A DNA stretch of 64,000 nucleotides from JAAYYF01 sp040255585. GTDB lineage: Bacteria; Deinococcota; Deinococci; Deinococcales; Trueperaceae. Below the pieces are notes generated by a model, which did not search any database, was not told where the DNA came from, and worked only from the letters and a program-made list of their open reading frames with translations. The stretch spans positions 1-64,000 of the forward strand of contig JBDZVI010000005.1 of the NCBI GenBank assembly GCA_040255585.1, given 5' to 3'. Below, in pieces: positions 50,566-58,471 of the stretch. Within the stretch, counting starts at the first letter, position 1; every line of letters begins with the position of its first letter. A program made the position numbers and the translations under genes.

Positions 50566-51774
50566 CTAGCTCGGTCGCTCCAATGTCAGGCGCGCCTGCG
50601 CGAGCACGTCGCGCACGGCCGAGGCGGATGCCGGAGCGGCCCCCTGGGCCCTGTCAGGCCGTCCGCCGCCCCGTCCGCCCAGCCCCACCAAGGCTTCCTT
50701 GAGCAGCGGTCTCACATCGATGGCAGCGCCTGGGCCGGCGACGAAGGCGAGCCGCGCCTGGCCGTCATCGACGCAGGCCAGTAGAGCGACCGTGCTGGGC
50801 AGGGACTGGCAGGCCTCGACGAGATCCGGCAACAGCGCGGCGTCGTCGCCTTCGAGCACGGCGCTCACCACGCCGCCGGTGGCCTGGGCCGCGAGCCGCT
50901 CGAGGTAGGCGCGAGCAAGGCGGCCACGCCAACCCGCGGCTTCGTACTGGCTACGGGCCAGCTCTTCCTGCAACTGCGCTCCGCGCCCGGCCAACTCCCC
51001 CACGGGCGCGCTGAACGCGCGCACGAGGGCCGAGGCGGCCTCGTGCTTGGCGCGGTAGTCGGCTACCGCCTCCTCGCCGGCGCGGAACGTGATACGCGTG
51101 TTGCCGCCGCGCACGCGCTCGAAGCCCGTGAGCTTGATGGGTAGCGCCTCGGCCGACGAGCGCAAGTGCGTTCCGCCGCAGGCCACGATGTCGTAATGGC
51201 CGACGGCCACCAGCCGCACGCGCCCGGAGACCTTGGCGGGCCGCCGGAGCGCGTACTCCCCCAGGCGCGACTCGTCTACCTCGAAGGCCGTGACGGGGTG
51301 GTTCTGCCTGGCGGCGTCGTTCGCGATGGCCTCAGCGGCCATGAGCTCCTCCTCGCCGAACTCGCCCCCGATCTCGATGGTGCAATCCGGTCCGCGCATG
51401 CTCACGGCGAGCGTGCCGAACGCGGGGGAGACTCTGACGAGCGCTTGCGACAGCACGTGCTGCGCCGTATGGCGCTGCATGTGGCGCCAGCGCCTCGGCC
51501 AGTCGATCCTACCGGCGACCTGCTCGCCCGGTACGAGGCCGCCGGGGGTCGCGAGCAGGTGCCAGACGTCGTCGTCGGCGCGCGCCTCGACGCCGACCAC
51601 CTCGAAGACGCCGCCCGCCGAGGTGAGGGTGCCGACGTCGTTGGGCTGACCACCCGCGTTAGGGTAGAACGCGCTGCGCTCCAGGCGTACCCAGGTGCCG
51701 TGCTGGTCGGTGTCCGTCGCCGTGACGAGCGTGTGGAAGGTGGTCAGGTAGCTGTCGTAGCGGTCGAGTCGCAC
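50566..51774 (-). CDS. Alanyl-tRNA editing (AlaX-like) protein with DHHA1 domain
   Basis: 402 aa. Hydrolyses Ser- or Gly-mischarged tRNA(Ala) in relatives. YPNAGGQPNDVG (about 38-49), zinc-site HMQRHTAQHVLSQA (about 93-106; HxxxH) and IVACGGTHLRSS (CxxxH) build the AlaRS-type editing site, followed by a coiled region and a C-terminal DHHA1 domain (LVGLGGRGGGRPDRAQGAA). It resembles AlaRS minus the catalytic and tRNA-recognition domains. GTG 51774 is 7 nt from TACACT (51782-51787), which fixes the start. Confidence 0.87.
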   Translation of the reverse strand: MRLDRYDSYLTTFHTLVTATDTDQHGTWVRLERSAFYPNAGGQPNDVGTLTSAGGVFEVVGVEARADDDVWHLLATPGGLVPGEQVAGRIDWPRRWRHMQRHTAQHVLSQALVRVSPAFGTLAVSMRGPDCTIEIGGEFGEEELMAAEAIANDAARQNHPVTAFEVDESRLGEYALRRPAKVSGRVRLVAVGHYDIVACGGTHLRSSAEALPIKLTGFERVRGGNTRITFRAGEEAVADYRAKHEAASALVRAFSAPVGELAGRGAQLQEELARSQYEAAGWRGRLARAYLERLAAQATGGVVSAVLEGDDAALLPDLVEACQSLPSTVALLACVDDGQARLAFVAGPGAAIDVRPLLKEALVGLGGRGGGRPDRAQGAAPASASAVRDVLAQARLTLERPS

Positions 51775-51819
51775 GCCAGAGAGTGTAGCGCCGGTCGCGT
51801 CGGTGCGGCGGACGTCCGG

Positions 51820-51825
51820 TAGCAT
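51820..51825 (+). promoter_or_regulatory. -10 box of folE promoter
   Basis: TAGCAT, about 22 nt before GTG 51848. The mRNA would start near 51832 and carries AGGAGG (51835-51840) 7 nt before the start. The AlaX-like promoter faces the other way 33 bp off. Confidence 0.5.
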
Positions 51826-51847
51826 GCCCTCCCAAGGAGGCGGTGGT

Positions 51848-52540
51848 GTGAGCACCAAGCAGGGGCGCGTCCACGTCGAGGTGCCGGCACAAGCTGGCAC
51901 GCTGGCCCACGCTGGGACGCCGGCGCATGCCGGGGCACCGGCGCATGCCGGGGCGCCTATCGAGCCGTTGGAGTTCGACGAGGTAGGCGACGCCGGCCTC
52001 GCCGGCATCGTGTCCGAGCTGATCTCGGGGTTGGGCGAGGACGTTGGGCGCGAGGGGCTCGTGAAGACGCCGGAGCGCGTTTCCCGCTCCATGCGCTACC
52101 TGACGTCCGGATACGGGCTCGACGTGCGCGAGGTCGTCAACGGCGCCCTCTTCGCGGCCGAGGGCCCGGAGATGATCGTCGTCAAGGGCATCGAGTTCTA
52201 CTCGCTCTGCGAGCACCACCTGCTCCCGTTCTTCGGCAGCGTGAACATCGGCTACATCCCTGACAAGAAGGTGCTTGGGCTATCGAAGTTCGCGCGCGTG
52301 GTGGACGTGTTCGCGCGCCGCCTGCAACTCCAGGAGCGCCTCAGCGCTCAAGTGGCCGACGCCCTGGTGGACGTCCTCCAACCGCTCGGGCTCGCGGTCG
52401 TGTCGGAGGCGAGCCACCTCTGCATGATGATGCGGGGCGTCCAGAAGCAAGGCTCCACCACGGTGGCAAGCGTGATGCGCGGGGTCTTCCAGGAGGACGC
52501 GCGCACGCGCCAGGAGTTCTTGCAGTCGATCGCGCGCTGA
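51848..52540 (+). CDS. folE: GTP cyclohydrolase I
   Basis: 230 aa. First step of tetrahydrofolate/pterin synthesis from GTP. Zinc ligands and active-site His are in FYSLCEHHLLPFFGS (about 116-130) and SHLCMMMRGVQKQGS (about 194-208). GREGLVKTPERVSRSMRYLT is typical. Before this comes an odd 35-residue tail made of about four AHAG-type 6-residue repeats (TLAHAGTPAHAGAPAHAGAP), encoded by a tandem 18-bp repeat. The GTG 51848 has AGGAGG 7 nt upstream. Confidence 0.96.
   Translation: MSTKQGRVHVEVPAQAGTLAHAGTPAHAGAPAHAGAPIEPLEFDEVGDAGLAGIVSELISGLGEDVGREGLVKTPERVSRSMRYLTSGYGLDVREVVNGALFAAEGPEMIVVKGIEFYSLCEHHLLPFFGSVNIGYIPDKKVLGLSKFARVVDVFARRLQLQERLSAQVADALVDVLQPLGLAVVSEASHLCMMMRGVQKQGSTTVASVMRGVFQEDARTRQEFLQSIAR
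51890..51958 (+). repeat. Tandem 18-bp repeat at the folE 5' end
   Basis: About four units that code for (A/P)AHAGx. The two best copies share the palindrome CCGGCGCATGCCGG. Lies in frame within the N-terminal tail of FolE. Confidence 0.7.
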
Positions 52541-52551
52541 CGGCGCGTCGG

Positions 52552-53325
52552 CTAAAGCGCGTTGCGCTCGAGCCACGCGGCCACGCCGCCGAGCTCGGGC
52601 GAGTCGACGTGCTCGTCGGCAGCGGCGAGGGCGTCCGGGTGGACGTCTGGCCCGACGGCTACGGCGTGACCGGCCCAGCCCAGCATGGTGACGTCGTTGA
52701 GGCCGTCGCCGAACGCGACCACCTGGTCGCGCGGCACACCGAGGAGGCCGGCGATGTACTCGAGAGCGCTGCCCTTGTCGCCGCCCTGCGGAACGATCTC
52801 CAGGTAGCCGTCGCCCCACAGGTAGCGCAGCAGGTCGGGGTGTCGCCTTGCCACCCAGCCGTCGAGCGCGGGCGTGCGGCCCGTGCCGTGGAACACGACC
52901 TTGTCGGCCGCCAGCCCGAGGCCGACCTGGAAGCGCGTGATGGCGCGGCTCTCCGCATGCACCCAATCCCAACGCTCGTTGGCTGGGTCGCGTACGTACA
53001 GCACGTCGTCGACCACGCAGGAGAACTCGACGGTCGCGTCGTCAAGGTGCTCTTCCAGTAGGGCGTCGACCTGGGCGGTGGCCAGGCGCATGCGGCGCAG
53101 CGCCTCGCCCTGGCCGTTTCGCACGTAGGAGCCGTGGTTGACCGCGTGCGGCACCTCGATCTCGAGGAGGTCGAGGAACGCCTTGGCCGCGCGTAGCGGC
53201 CTGCCTGTCAGGACGGTGACGATATGACCGCGCTGCCGCGCGACCCGCACGGCGGCGAGCGTTTCGTCGGGTAAGCGGTAGTCGTCGGTGAGCAGGGTCT
53301 TGTCTAAGTCGAAAGCTAGCAGCAC
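52552..53325 (-). CDS. HAD-superfamily phosphatase (Cof/IIB type)
   Basis: 257 aa. LLAFDLDKTLLTDDYRLP at the start has the nucleophile Asp, TVLTGRPL is motif II, GGDKGSALEYI carries the Lys, and VVAFGDGLNDVTMLGWAG motif IV. The cap is of type IIB, typical of sugar-phosphate or pyrimidine-phosphate hydrolases. GTG 53325 puts FDLDKT five residues from the start, where it belongs. Convergent with folE, 11 bp away. Substrate unknown. Confidence 0.88.
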   Translation of the reverse strand: MLLAFDLDKTLLTDDYRLPDETLAAVRVARQRGHIVTVLTGRPLRAAKAFLDLLEIEVPHAVNHGSYVRNGQGEALRRMRLATAQVDALLEEHLDDATVEFSCVVDDVLYVRDPANERWDWVHAESRAITRFQVGLGLAADKVVFHGTGRTPALDGWVARRHPDLLRYLWGDGYLEIVPQGGDKGSALEYIAGLLGVPRDQVVAFGDGLNDVTMLGWAGHAVAVGPDVHPDALAAADEHVDSPELGGVAAWLERNAL

Positions 53326-53410
53326 AACGTGACGACCATACCAGTCGGTGGCGGTCGCCGAGTGTCGTTCGGGCGGCCCGGCGGCCAGGGGCCGCTGTCG
53401 GGACCGGTGA

Positions 53411-53416
53411 TACAAT
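53411..53416 (+). promoter_or_regulatory. -10 box of the sdhCDAB promoter
   Basis: TACAAT, 49 nt before the sdhC ATG at 53466. The leader ends with GGAGG 6 nt before the start. Confidence 0.5.
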
Positions 53417-53465
53417 CTCATGACAATGTCGGGTGGCGCCAAGGGCGGCCCGCGGAGGTTGATTC

Positions 53466-53825
53466 ATGTACCGAGGTCGCGAGGGTCAGTGGGCCTACTT
53501 CCTGCACCGGATCACCGGTGTGGCGTTGGTCCTCTACCTGATGCTGCACGTGTTCGACATCTCGCTCGTCATGTACGGGCCGGACGGCCCCTTCAACGCC
53601 TTCCTGATGTTCTATCACCAGTGGCCCTTCAGGATCGGGCTCGTGCTCGTCATCGCGGCGGTCGTCTACCACGCTCTCAACGGGTTACGCATCATCCTCC
53701 TCGACTTCACGACCTGGGCCATCCGCTACCAGCGCGTGTTGTGGTACACGGTCCTCGGCGTCACGACCATCATCGGCATCCCTGTCCTCGTGAAGATCCT
53801 GCCAGAGATCTTCGGGGGCGCCTGA
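53466..53825 (+). CDS. sdhC: Succinate dehydrogenase cytochrome b subunit
   Basis: 119 aa. Three membrane helices; WAYFLHRITGVALVLYLMLHVF (about 9-30) carries His residues for heme and HRITG is the SdhC signature; FYHQWPFRIGLVLVIAAVVYHALNGLR holds the second His. Anchors complex II and reduces quinone. Overlaps sdhD (TGATG). Confidence 0.93.
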   Translation: MYRGREGQWAYFLHRITGVALVLYLMLHVFDISLVMYGPDGPFNAFLMFYHQWPFRIGLVLVIAAVVYHALNGLRIILLDFTTWAIRYQRVLWYTVLGVTTIIGIPVLVKILPEIFGGA

Positions 53826-54253
53826 TGGCCGTCCGCCCAAGGAACCTGCAGGAGGCGCGCGATAGGTCGCGCAACAACGCGGAGCTCGCCTGGTGGGTGT
53901 TCATGCGCATCTCCGGGCTGTTCCTCGTGTTCCTCGTGTTCGCTCACGTCTTCATCAACAACATCGCCATCAACGTCGCCACCGTCGACTACAGCTACGT
54001 AGCCGGCCGCCTCGCCAAGCCGAGCGTCAAGGTCTTCGACACGTTCCTCCTCGGGCTCGCCATGCTGCACGGCGTCAACGGCCTCCGGGTGGTGATCGGC
54101 GACAACGTCAGACGGCCCGGCCTGCGCTTCTGGATCCAGGTCGTGCTCATCGTGGTCAGCGCCGCCATCTTCGTGGCCGGGGTCATGACCCTCTGGGCCT
54201 TCTCGTACCGGGAGATGGGCGACGCCATCCGCGATCTCACGAGCGGCCACTAG
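53825..54253 (+). CDS. sdhD: Succinate dehydrogenase membrane anchor subunit
   Basis: 142 aa. Three helices; FMRISGLFLVFLVFAHVFINN has the conserved R-x-S-G and His, and MLHGVNGLRVVIGD the second His. Overlaps sdhC by 1 bp. Together with SdhC it holds heme b and the quinone site. Confidence 0.92.
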   Translation: MAVRPRNLQEARDRSRNNAELAWWVFMRISGLFLVFLVFAHVFINNIAINVATVDYSYVAGRLAKPSVKVFDTFLLGLAMLHGVNGLRVVIGDNVRRPGLRFWIQVVLIVVSAAIFVAGVMTLWAFSYREMGDAIRDLTSGH

Positions 54254-54274
54254 GGAAGGGTGACTCAAGCAGGC

Positions 54275-56017
54275 ATGATCAGGGCTCACAAGTTCGATGT
54301 CATCGTTGTCGGCGCCGGCGGCGCCGGCCTGATGGCCGCACGCTACGCGGCGCACAACCCGAAGGTGTCCGTCGCCGTCGTCACCAAGCTCTACCCGACG
54401 CGCTCGCATACGGGCGCCGCCCAGGGCGGCGTCGGCGCCGCGCTTGGCAACGTCTCGGAGGACCACCCGGAGTGGCACGCCTTCGACACGGTCAAGGGTG
54501 GCGACTACCTGACCGACCAGGACGTCGCGGAAGCCTTCTCGCACGAGGTCATCGACGCGGTCTACGAGCTGGAGCATATGGGTCTGCCCTTCAGCCGTAC
54601 GCCGGAGGGGCGCATCGCCCAGCGCAAGTTCGGCGGGCATACGCGCGAGCACGGCAAGGCGCCCGTCGAGCGCGCCTGCTACGCGGCCGACCGCACGGGT
54701 CACATGATCCTGCAGACGCTGTTCCAGCAGTCGATCAAGGACCGGGTCCACTTCTTCAACGAGTTTCACGTCCTGGACATCATCATGGACGGCGGCGAGT
54801 GCCGCGGCGTGGTCGCATATGAGCTGGCGACCGGCGACCTGCACGTCATCCAGGCGAAAGCCACCGTCCTCGCCACGGGCGGCAACGGGCGCATGTTCAA
54901 GGTCACGTCCAACGCCCACGCGCTCACCGGCGACCTCACGAGCATCGTGTGGCGTCGGGGCATCCCCGTCGAGGACCCGGAGTTCTACCAGTTCCACCCA
55001 ACGGGGCTCTACAAGCTCGGCGTGCTCCTCACGGAGGGCGCTCGCGGCGAGGGCGGCATCCTGCGCAACGCCGACGGCGAGCGCTTCATGGAGCGCTACG
55101 CCCCGACCATCAAGGACCTGGCGCCGCGCGACATGGTCTCGCGCGCCATGTACCTGGAAGTGCGGGAGGGGCGCGGCTGCGGCCCGAACAAGGACTACAT
55201 CCACCTCGACCTCACGCACATCGACGCCCACATCATCGAGGAGCGCCTACCCGACATCACGGAGTTCGCGCGCATCTACCTCGGCGTCGACCCCATCAAG
55301 GAGATGGTGCCGATCCAGCCGACCGCCCACTACATGATGGGCGGCGTGCCGACGACGATCGACACGAACGTGATCAGCGACGGCGCGAACACCATCATCC
55401 CCGGCCTTTACGCGGCCGGCGAGGTGGCCTGCGCCTCCCTGCACGGCGCCAATCGCCTAGGTACCAACTCGCTCGGCGACCTGCTCGTGTTCGGCCGCCG
55501 CGCCGGCCGCAACGCCAGCGCCTACGCCGAGACGGTAGGGCGCTTCCCCGACCTACCCGCGGGCGTGCTAGACCACACGAAGGGCCTGATCGACGCCGCG
55601 CTGAACGGCTCTCATAAGGAACGCGTCTCAGGCATCCGCGCCGACCTACAGGCCACGATGATGGACAACGCCTCCGTGTTCCGCACGGCGGAGACGCTCG
55701 CCACGCAGGTCGAGGAGGTCGGGCGCCTCCGGGAGCGTTACAAGCAGATCGGTGTCGACGACAAGGGCAAGCGCTACAACACGGAGCTTCTGGAGGCCCT
55801 GGAGCTCGGGTTCCTGCTCGACAACGCCCAGCAGCTCGTCACCGCGGCGCTCAACCGCACCGAGTCGCGTGGCGCGCACTCCCGCGAGGACTTCAAGGAG
55901 CGCGACGACACCAACTGGCTCAAGCACAGCCTCGTCTACCAGGACGGCGACGGGGTACGCATCGACTACAAGCCCGTAACGCTCGGCCGCTACGAGCCGA
56001 AGCCACGGGTCTACTGA
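54275..56017 (+). CDS. sdhA: Succinate dehydrogenase flavoprotein subunit
   Basis: 580 aa. FDVIVVGAGGAGLMAARYAA binds FAD; PTRSHTGAAQGGVGAALGN carries the FAD-linked His; YQFHPTGLY, the catalytic Arg region TEGARGEGGILRN, and the C-terminal NRTESRGAHSREDF are conserved. ATG 54275 is preferred, as the family starts near HKFDVIVVG; GTG 54260 is possible. It lies 21 bp after sdhD. Confidence 0.96.
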   Translation: MIRAHKFDVIVVGAGGAGLMAARYAAHNPKVSVAVVTKLYPTRSHTGAAQGGVGAALGNVSEDHPEWHAFDTVKGGDYLTDQDVAEAFSHEVIDAVYELEHMGLPFSRTPEGRIAQRKFGGHTREHGKAPVERACYAADRTGHMILQTLFQQSIKDRVHFFNEFHVLDIIMDGGECRGVVAYELATGDLHVIQAKATVLATGGNGRMFKVTSNAHALTGDLTSIVWRRGIPVEDPEFYQFHPTGLYKLGVLLTEGARGEGGILRNADGERFMERYAPTIKDLAPRDMVSRAMYLEVREGRGCGPNKDYIHLDLTHIDAHIIEERLPDITEFARIYLGVDPIKEMVPIQPTAHYMMGGVPTTIDTNVISDGANTIIPGLYAAGEVACASLHGANRLGTNSLGDLLVFGRRAGRNASAYAETVGRFPDLPAGVLDHTKGLIDAALNGSHKERVSGIRADLQATMMDNASVFRTAETLATQVEEVGRLRERYKQIGVDDKGKRYNTELLEALELGFLLDNAQQLVTAALNRTESRGAHSREDFKERDDTNWLKHSLVYQDGDGVRIDYKPVTLGRYEPKPRVY

Positions 56018-56025
56018 GGCAGGCC

Positions 56026-56724
56026 ATGCAGATCTCCATGAAGGTACGCCGCTACGATCCCGAGAAGGACGCCAGGCCGCATTGGCAGGAGTTCAACCTC
56101 GACGTGGCCCCCACGGAACGTGTTCTGGACGTGCTGAACCACATCAAGTGGGAACTCGACGGCTCGCTCACCTTCCGCCGAAGCTGCGCCCACGGCATCT
56201 GCGGGTCGGACGCCATGATGATCAACGGCATGAACCGCCTGGCCTGCAAGATCCTGGTCAAGGACCTGGGCGACCGCATCACCGTCGAGCCGCTGCGCGG
56301 GCTGCCGGTCCTCAAGGACCTCATCGTCGACATGGAGCCGTTCTTCGACTCCTACCGCGCCATCCTCCCGTACTTCATCAACGACGACCCACCGCCCCCG
56401 CGGGAACGGCTGCAGAGCGTCGAGGACCGGGCCCGCTTCGACGACACGACCAAGTGCATCCTCTGCGCCGCCTGCACGACGTCGTGCCCCGTGTTCTGGA
56501 CGAACGGGCGGTACATCGGCCCGGCGGCCATCGTCAACGCGCACCGCTTCATCTTCGACTCGCGCGACGAGGGCTCGGCCCAACGCCTACGCGTCCTGAA
56601 CGACGTGAACGGGCTCTGGCGCTGCCGCACGGCCTACAACTGCACGGAAGCGTGCCCGCGCGGTATCCCCATCACCAAGGTGATCGAGGAGACGAAGCGC
56701 GAGCTGATCTGGCAGCGCGTGTAG
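56026..56724 (+). CDS. sdhB: Succinate dehydrogenase iron-sulfur subunit
   Basis: 232 aa. RRSCAHGICGSDAMMINGMNRLAC binds [2Fe-2S]; CILCAACTTSCP and NCTEACPRGIP supply ligands for [4Fe-4S] and [3Fe-4S]. N-terminal plant-ferredoxin fold and C-terminal ferredoxin fold are complete. It ends the operon; a terminator hairpin follows 20 bp on. Confidence 0.96.
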   Translation: MQISMKVRRYDPEKDARPHWQEFNLDVAPTERVLDVLNHIKWELDGSLTFRRSCAHGICGSDAMMINGMNRLACKILVKDLGDRITVEPLRGLPVLKDLIVDMEPFFDSYRAILPYFINDDPPPPRERLQSVEDRARFDDTTKCILCAACTTSCPVFWTNGRYIGPAAIVNAHRFIFDSRDEGSAQRLRVLNDVNGLWRCRTAYNCTEACPRGIPITKVIEETKRELIWQRV

Positions 56725-56744
56725 CTGGCTCACCTAACGACCGA

Positions 56745-56783
56745 GCGGTGCCCGCGCGACATGTGGGCGCCGCTTCTATTTAT
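56745..56783 (+). terminator. Intrinsic terminator of the sdh operon
   Basis: GCGGTGCCC (56745-56753) pairs with GGGCGCCGC (56765-56773), with one G-T pair, and is followed by TTCTATTTAT. Confidence 0.72.
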
Positions 56784-56856
56784 CGCTAGGCGACAGAGTG
56801 CTCGCCGTGGGTGGCCGCGGCTCCCTCAGCCTCGGTGCGGGGCCGCGACGACGGCC

Positions 56857-57234
56857 TCAAGGCAGGGCCGCGACGACCTCGACCTCGACGAGCCCGTCCT
56901 TTGGCAACCGCGCGACCTGCACGGTGCTCCGCGCGGGTAGGTTGCCCTTCAGATAGCTCCCGTAGACCTCGTTGAACGCGGTGAAGTCGTTCATGTCGGC
57001 CAGGAAGCACGTGCTCTTCACGATGTGCTCGACGCCGGTACCGGCGGCCTCCAGCACGGCCGTCAGGTTGCGCATGACCTGGTGGGTCTGCGCCGCTATG
57101 TCGCCGCCCGCCCAGGTGCCGTCCGGCTTGAGGGCGATCTGACCGGCGGTGAAGACCAGCCCGCCGATCTTGACAGCCTGCGAGTAGGGACCGATGGCCT
57201 TGGGCGCCGAATCAGTTGCGATGATCTCGTGCAT
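56857..57234 (-). CDS. ridA: RidA family enamine/imine deaminase
   Basis: 125 aa trimeric enzyme that removes reactive 2-aminoacrylate. SAPKAIGPYSQAVKIGGLVF opens it; GDIAAQTHQVMRNLTAVLEAAG, NLPARSTVQVARLPKDGLVE (catalytic Arg) and VEVEVVA are standard. ATG 57234 begins 11 bp after the PP2C gene, so the two may be co-transcribed. The frame is open upstream but without homology. Confidence 0.95.
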   Translation of the reverse strand: MHEIIATDSAPKAIGPYSQAVKIGGLVFTAGQIALKPDGTWAGGDIAAQTHQVMRNLTAVLEAAGTGVEHIVKSTCFLADMNDFTAFNEVYGSYLKGNLPARSTVQVARLPKDGLVEVEVVAALP

Positions 57235-57245
57235 GCCGCAGCCTA

Positions 57246-58397
57246 TCAACCACGCCACACGATGAACAACACGAGCAGGACCAGCAGGTAGGCGCAGCCC
57301 ATCAGCCAGTAACGGTACGGGAAGAGCGGGTGGCGCTTGACGCGGTGCCACGGGCCGTTCCCCGGGAAGTCCTCCTCGACGGCCTTGATGCCCGAGAGCG
57401 TCTCACCGATGTCTACGGACGCCGACACGAGCGGTTCCGAGGGTAAGTCGTAACGCTTCTGCCGCGCGCCCACCGACTCCGCCTTGAGGACGACCGCCGT
57501 CGCGTTGTCAGGGCTGCCCCGGTCGTTGGCGGCGGCCACGAGGTTGCGGGCCGCGGCCTCGGGTGTCACCCCGGCGACGTGCTTGACTATGTCATCGTCG
57601 CCGAGCAGCATGCTGACGCCGTCGCTGACGATGACCACGGTGTCGGACGGCCGCACGTCGAAGTACAGCACGTCGAGCCGGAACGTCGGCGTGGCGCCGA
57701 TCGCGTTGGTGATGACGTTGCGCCACCGGTGCCGGCGCGCCTCCTCCTCGCTGAGCAAGCCCTGCCTGACCCGGTCGGCCACCCAACTGTGGTCGACGGT
57801 CAGCCGGGTGGCCCTGCCGTCTCGCACCAGGTAGGCCCGCGAGTCGCCGACGTGGCCGACCAAGCCGACCTGATCGTCGATCAGGACGGCGGTAAGGGTG
57901 GTGCCCATGCCCTTCAACTCCGGGCGTTCGATGGCGAGGTTGTAGACCTCGACGTTGGCGGCCTGCGCCGCGCGCGCCAGGGCGACAGGGGGTTGCGACC
58001 GGCTCTGCCTGAGCGCCTCGACCAACGTCTCGATGGCCTTGCGGCTCGCTACCTCACCAGCCGTGTGACCGCCCATGCCGTCCGCCACCACGCCCAGGTG
58101 GCCACACCTGCCCACGGAGCCCGCGAAGTACCAGTCCTGGTTGACGGTGCGTACCCGCCCCGCGTCGCTCGTGCCGGCGCTGGCGACGAGCGTGACCGGC
58201 TGACCAGGCTGCTGGCGAGGCGCCGGCCCCGAGAGGCGGCCCGGCGCCTTCGGAGTGTCCACGATGTCCGCGGCCCCAGTGAGCGGCTCGACGGAGCGCG
58301 GTCCGGCGGCGGCAACGGCGACAGGTTCGGTAACCCGGATGGCGGGGGTGCCGGGTTGACTGCGGGAACCTGGGCGGCGCTCGACCTCGTCGGTCAT
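57246..58397 (-). CDS. PP2C-type protein phosphatase with C-terminal membrane anchor
   Basis: 383 aa. The PPM domain (about 70-315) has VVADGMGGHTAGEVAS, VGHVGDSRAYL, VIVSDGVSMLLGDDD and GSPDNATAVVL with the metal aspartates. The N-terminal 65 residues are disordered; a C-terminal helix (YWLMGCAYLLVLLVLFIVW) anchors it with the catalytic domain inside. It is likely to oppose a Hanks-type kinase not seen here. ATG 58397 is 8 nt after TATCAT (58406-58411), divergent from gatA. Confidence 0.92.
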   Translation of the reverse strand: MTDEVERRPGSRSQPGTPAIRVTEPVAVAAAGPRSVEPLTGAADIVDTPKAPGRLSGPAPRQQPGQPVTLVASAGTSDAGRVRTVNQDWYFAGSVGRCGHLGVVADGMGGHTAGEVASRKAIETLVEALRQSRSQPPVALARAAQAANVEVYNLAIERPELKGMGTTLTAVLIDDQVGLVGHVGDSRAYLVRDGRATRLTVDHSWVADRVRQGLLSEEEARRHRWRNVITNAIGATPTFRLDVLYFDVRPSDTVVIVSDGVSMLLGDDDIVKHVAGVTPEAAARNLVAAANDRGSPDNATAVVLKAESVGARQKRYDLPSEPLVSASVDIGETLSGIKAVEEDFPGNGPWHRVKRHPLFPYRYWLMGCAYLLVLLVLFIVWRG

Positions 58398-58458
58398 GTG
58401 CGGGCATGATACCGCCGCGCGCTCGCTCCCCTTCGCAGGGCGTGAGTTGGGCGCCTGT

Positions 58459-58464
58459 TATGCT
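58459..58464 (+). promoter_or_regulatory. -10 box of leaderless gatA promoter
   Basis: TATGCT, 7 nt before ATG 58472. With the PP2C box at 58406-58411 on the other strand it makes a compact divergent pair. Confidence 0.5.
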
Positions 58465-58471
58465 TCGCCGC

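Noticed and set aside
51828..51840. CCTCC-CAA-GGAGG hairpin hiding the folE ribosome site
   Set aside because: The predicted start near 51832 (from TAGCAT at 51820) excludes the 5' arm from the mRNA.
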